From: Ditylenchus dipsaci
Taxonomy: Eukaryota > Nematoda > Chromadorea > Rhabditida > Anguinidae
Assembly (NCBI GenBank): GCA_004194705.1
Contig: SADC01000169.1
Coordinates: 1-64,000, forward strand
Direction of reading: 5' to 3'
Length of the DNA: 64,000 nucleotides
The translations under genes and the position numbers were made by a program. Below the pieces are notes generated by a model, which saw only the letters and a program-made list of their open reading frames with translations, searched no databases and was not told the origin of the DNA. How positions within the stretch are numbered: position 1 is the first letter of the stretch; every line of letters starts with the position of its first letter. This document shows, in pieces, positions 63,891-64,000 of the stretch.

Positions 63891-64000
63891 TCGAGGTTGT
63901 CGATCGAAATCGATCGATTTTTCTTGAGAAACTCGATCACTGTTAGACTGTTTTTTTTTGACTTGGTCCACCTGATATATGGCATTTCACCAAAAGTCTA
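63880..64000. repeat. TCGATCGAAATCGATCGA palindrome
   Basis: GGTTGTCGATTGATCGAGGT and GTCGATCGAAATCGATCGAT words, related to the TCGACTAATCGACT palindrome at 48490. The window ends just after it. Confidence 0.5.

Noticed and set aside
1..64000. CRISPR arrays or bacterial operons
   Set aside because: The arrays are inverted-arm repeats without unique spacers, and genes have introns; the DNA is eukaryotic.

Overview
This is eukaryotic DNA: AT-rich, short GT-AG introns (mostly 45-100 bases), very dense inverted repeats, no operons. An animal is certain, because the window carries a dual oxidase. A nematode is likely: the two 5S rRNA genes read like nematode 5S (they begin GCTTACGACCATACCACG), the dual oxidase is closest to what I remember of C. 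elegans BLI-3 (for example the C-terminal FETF and the HAFS-type flavin motif), and its first exon starts right behind a trans-splice-like acceptor. The very repeat-rich, intron-rich layout is unlike Caenorhabditis. The exact lineage is not decidable by eye.

Layout. 1-200: one exon of an unidentified minus-strand gene. 341-12,600: almost solid nested repeats, namely fold-back elements whose arms are arrays of a short word, a 165-185 bp satellite, tRNA-like SINEs and a broken Harbinger-like transposase. 13,031-15,202: plus-strand VPS34 (class III PI 3-kinase), C-terminal two thirds, with poly(A) signal. 15,400-21,200: more fold-back arrays. 21,214-49,769: one minus-strand gene, dual oxidase (DUOX/BLI-3), which I could rebuild exon by exon (52 exons, about 4.68 kb coding, about 1,557 residues). 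Its introns hold two 5S rRNA genes, a pogo-like element, a 3.3-kb long-TIR element and many MITEs. 49,800-58,000: repeats and unassigned DNA. 58,600-62,600: scattered splice-flanked exon candidates of at least one unidentified gene. The rest is repeats.

How the parts work together. DUOX makes hydrogen peroxide at the cell surface, with calcium control through EF-hands and, in nematodes, a role in cuticle cross-linking. VPS34 makes PI3P for endosome traffic and autophagy. They are neighbours, not a pathway.

Two themes dominate. First, both conserved genes show single-base losses relative to their families (about 16 in about 6 kb of coding sequence, no clear gains). Consensus deletion errors explain this best, so the genes are probably intact. 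Second, the mobile DNA repeatedly shows a fixed scaffold with a variable short word. Fold-back elements share a design but each has its own arm word. A MITE family keeps the same subterminal and core modules but changes the tip, with both tips changing together. This is the most interesting pattern in the window.
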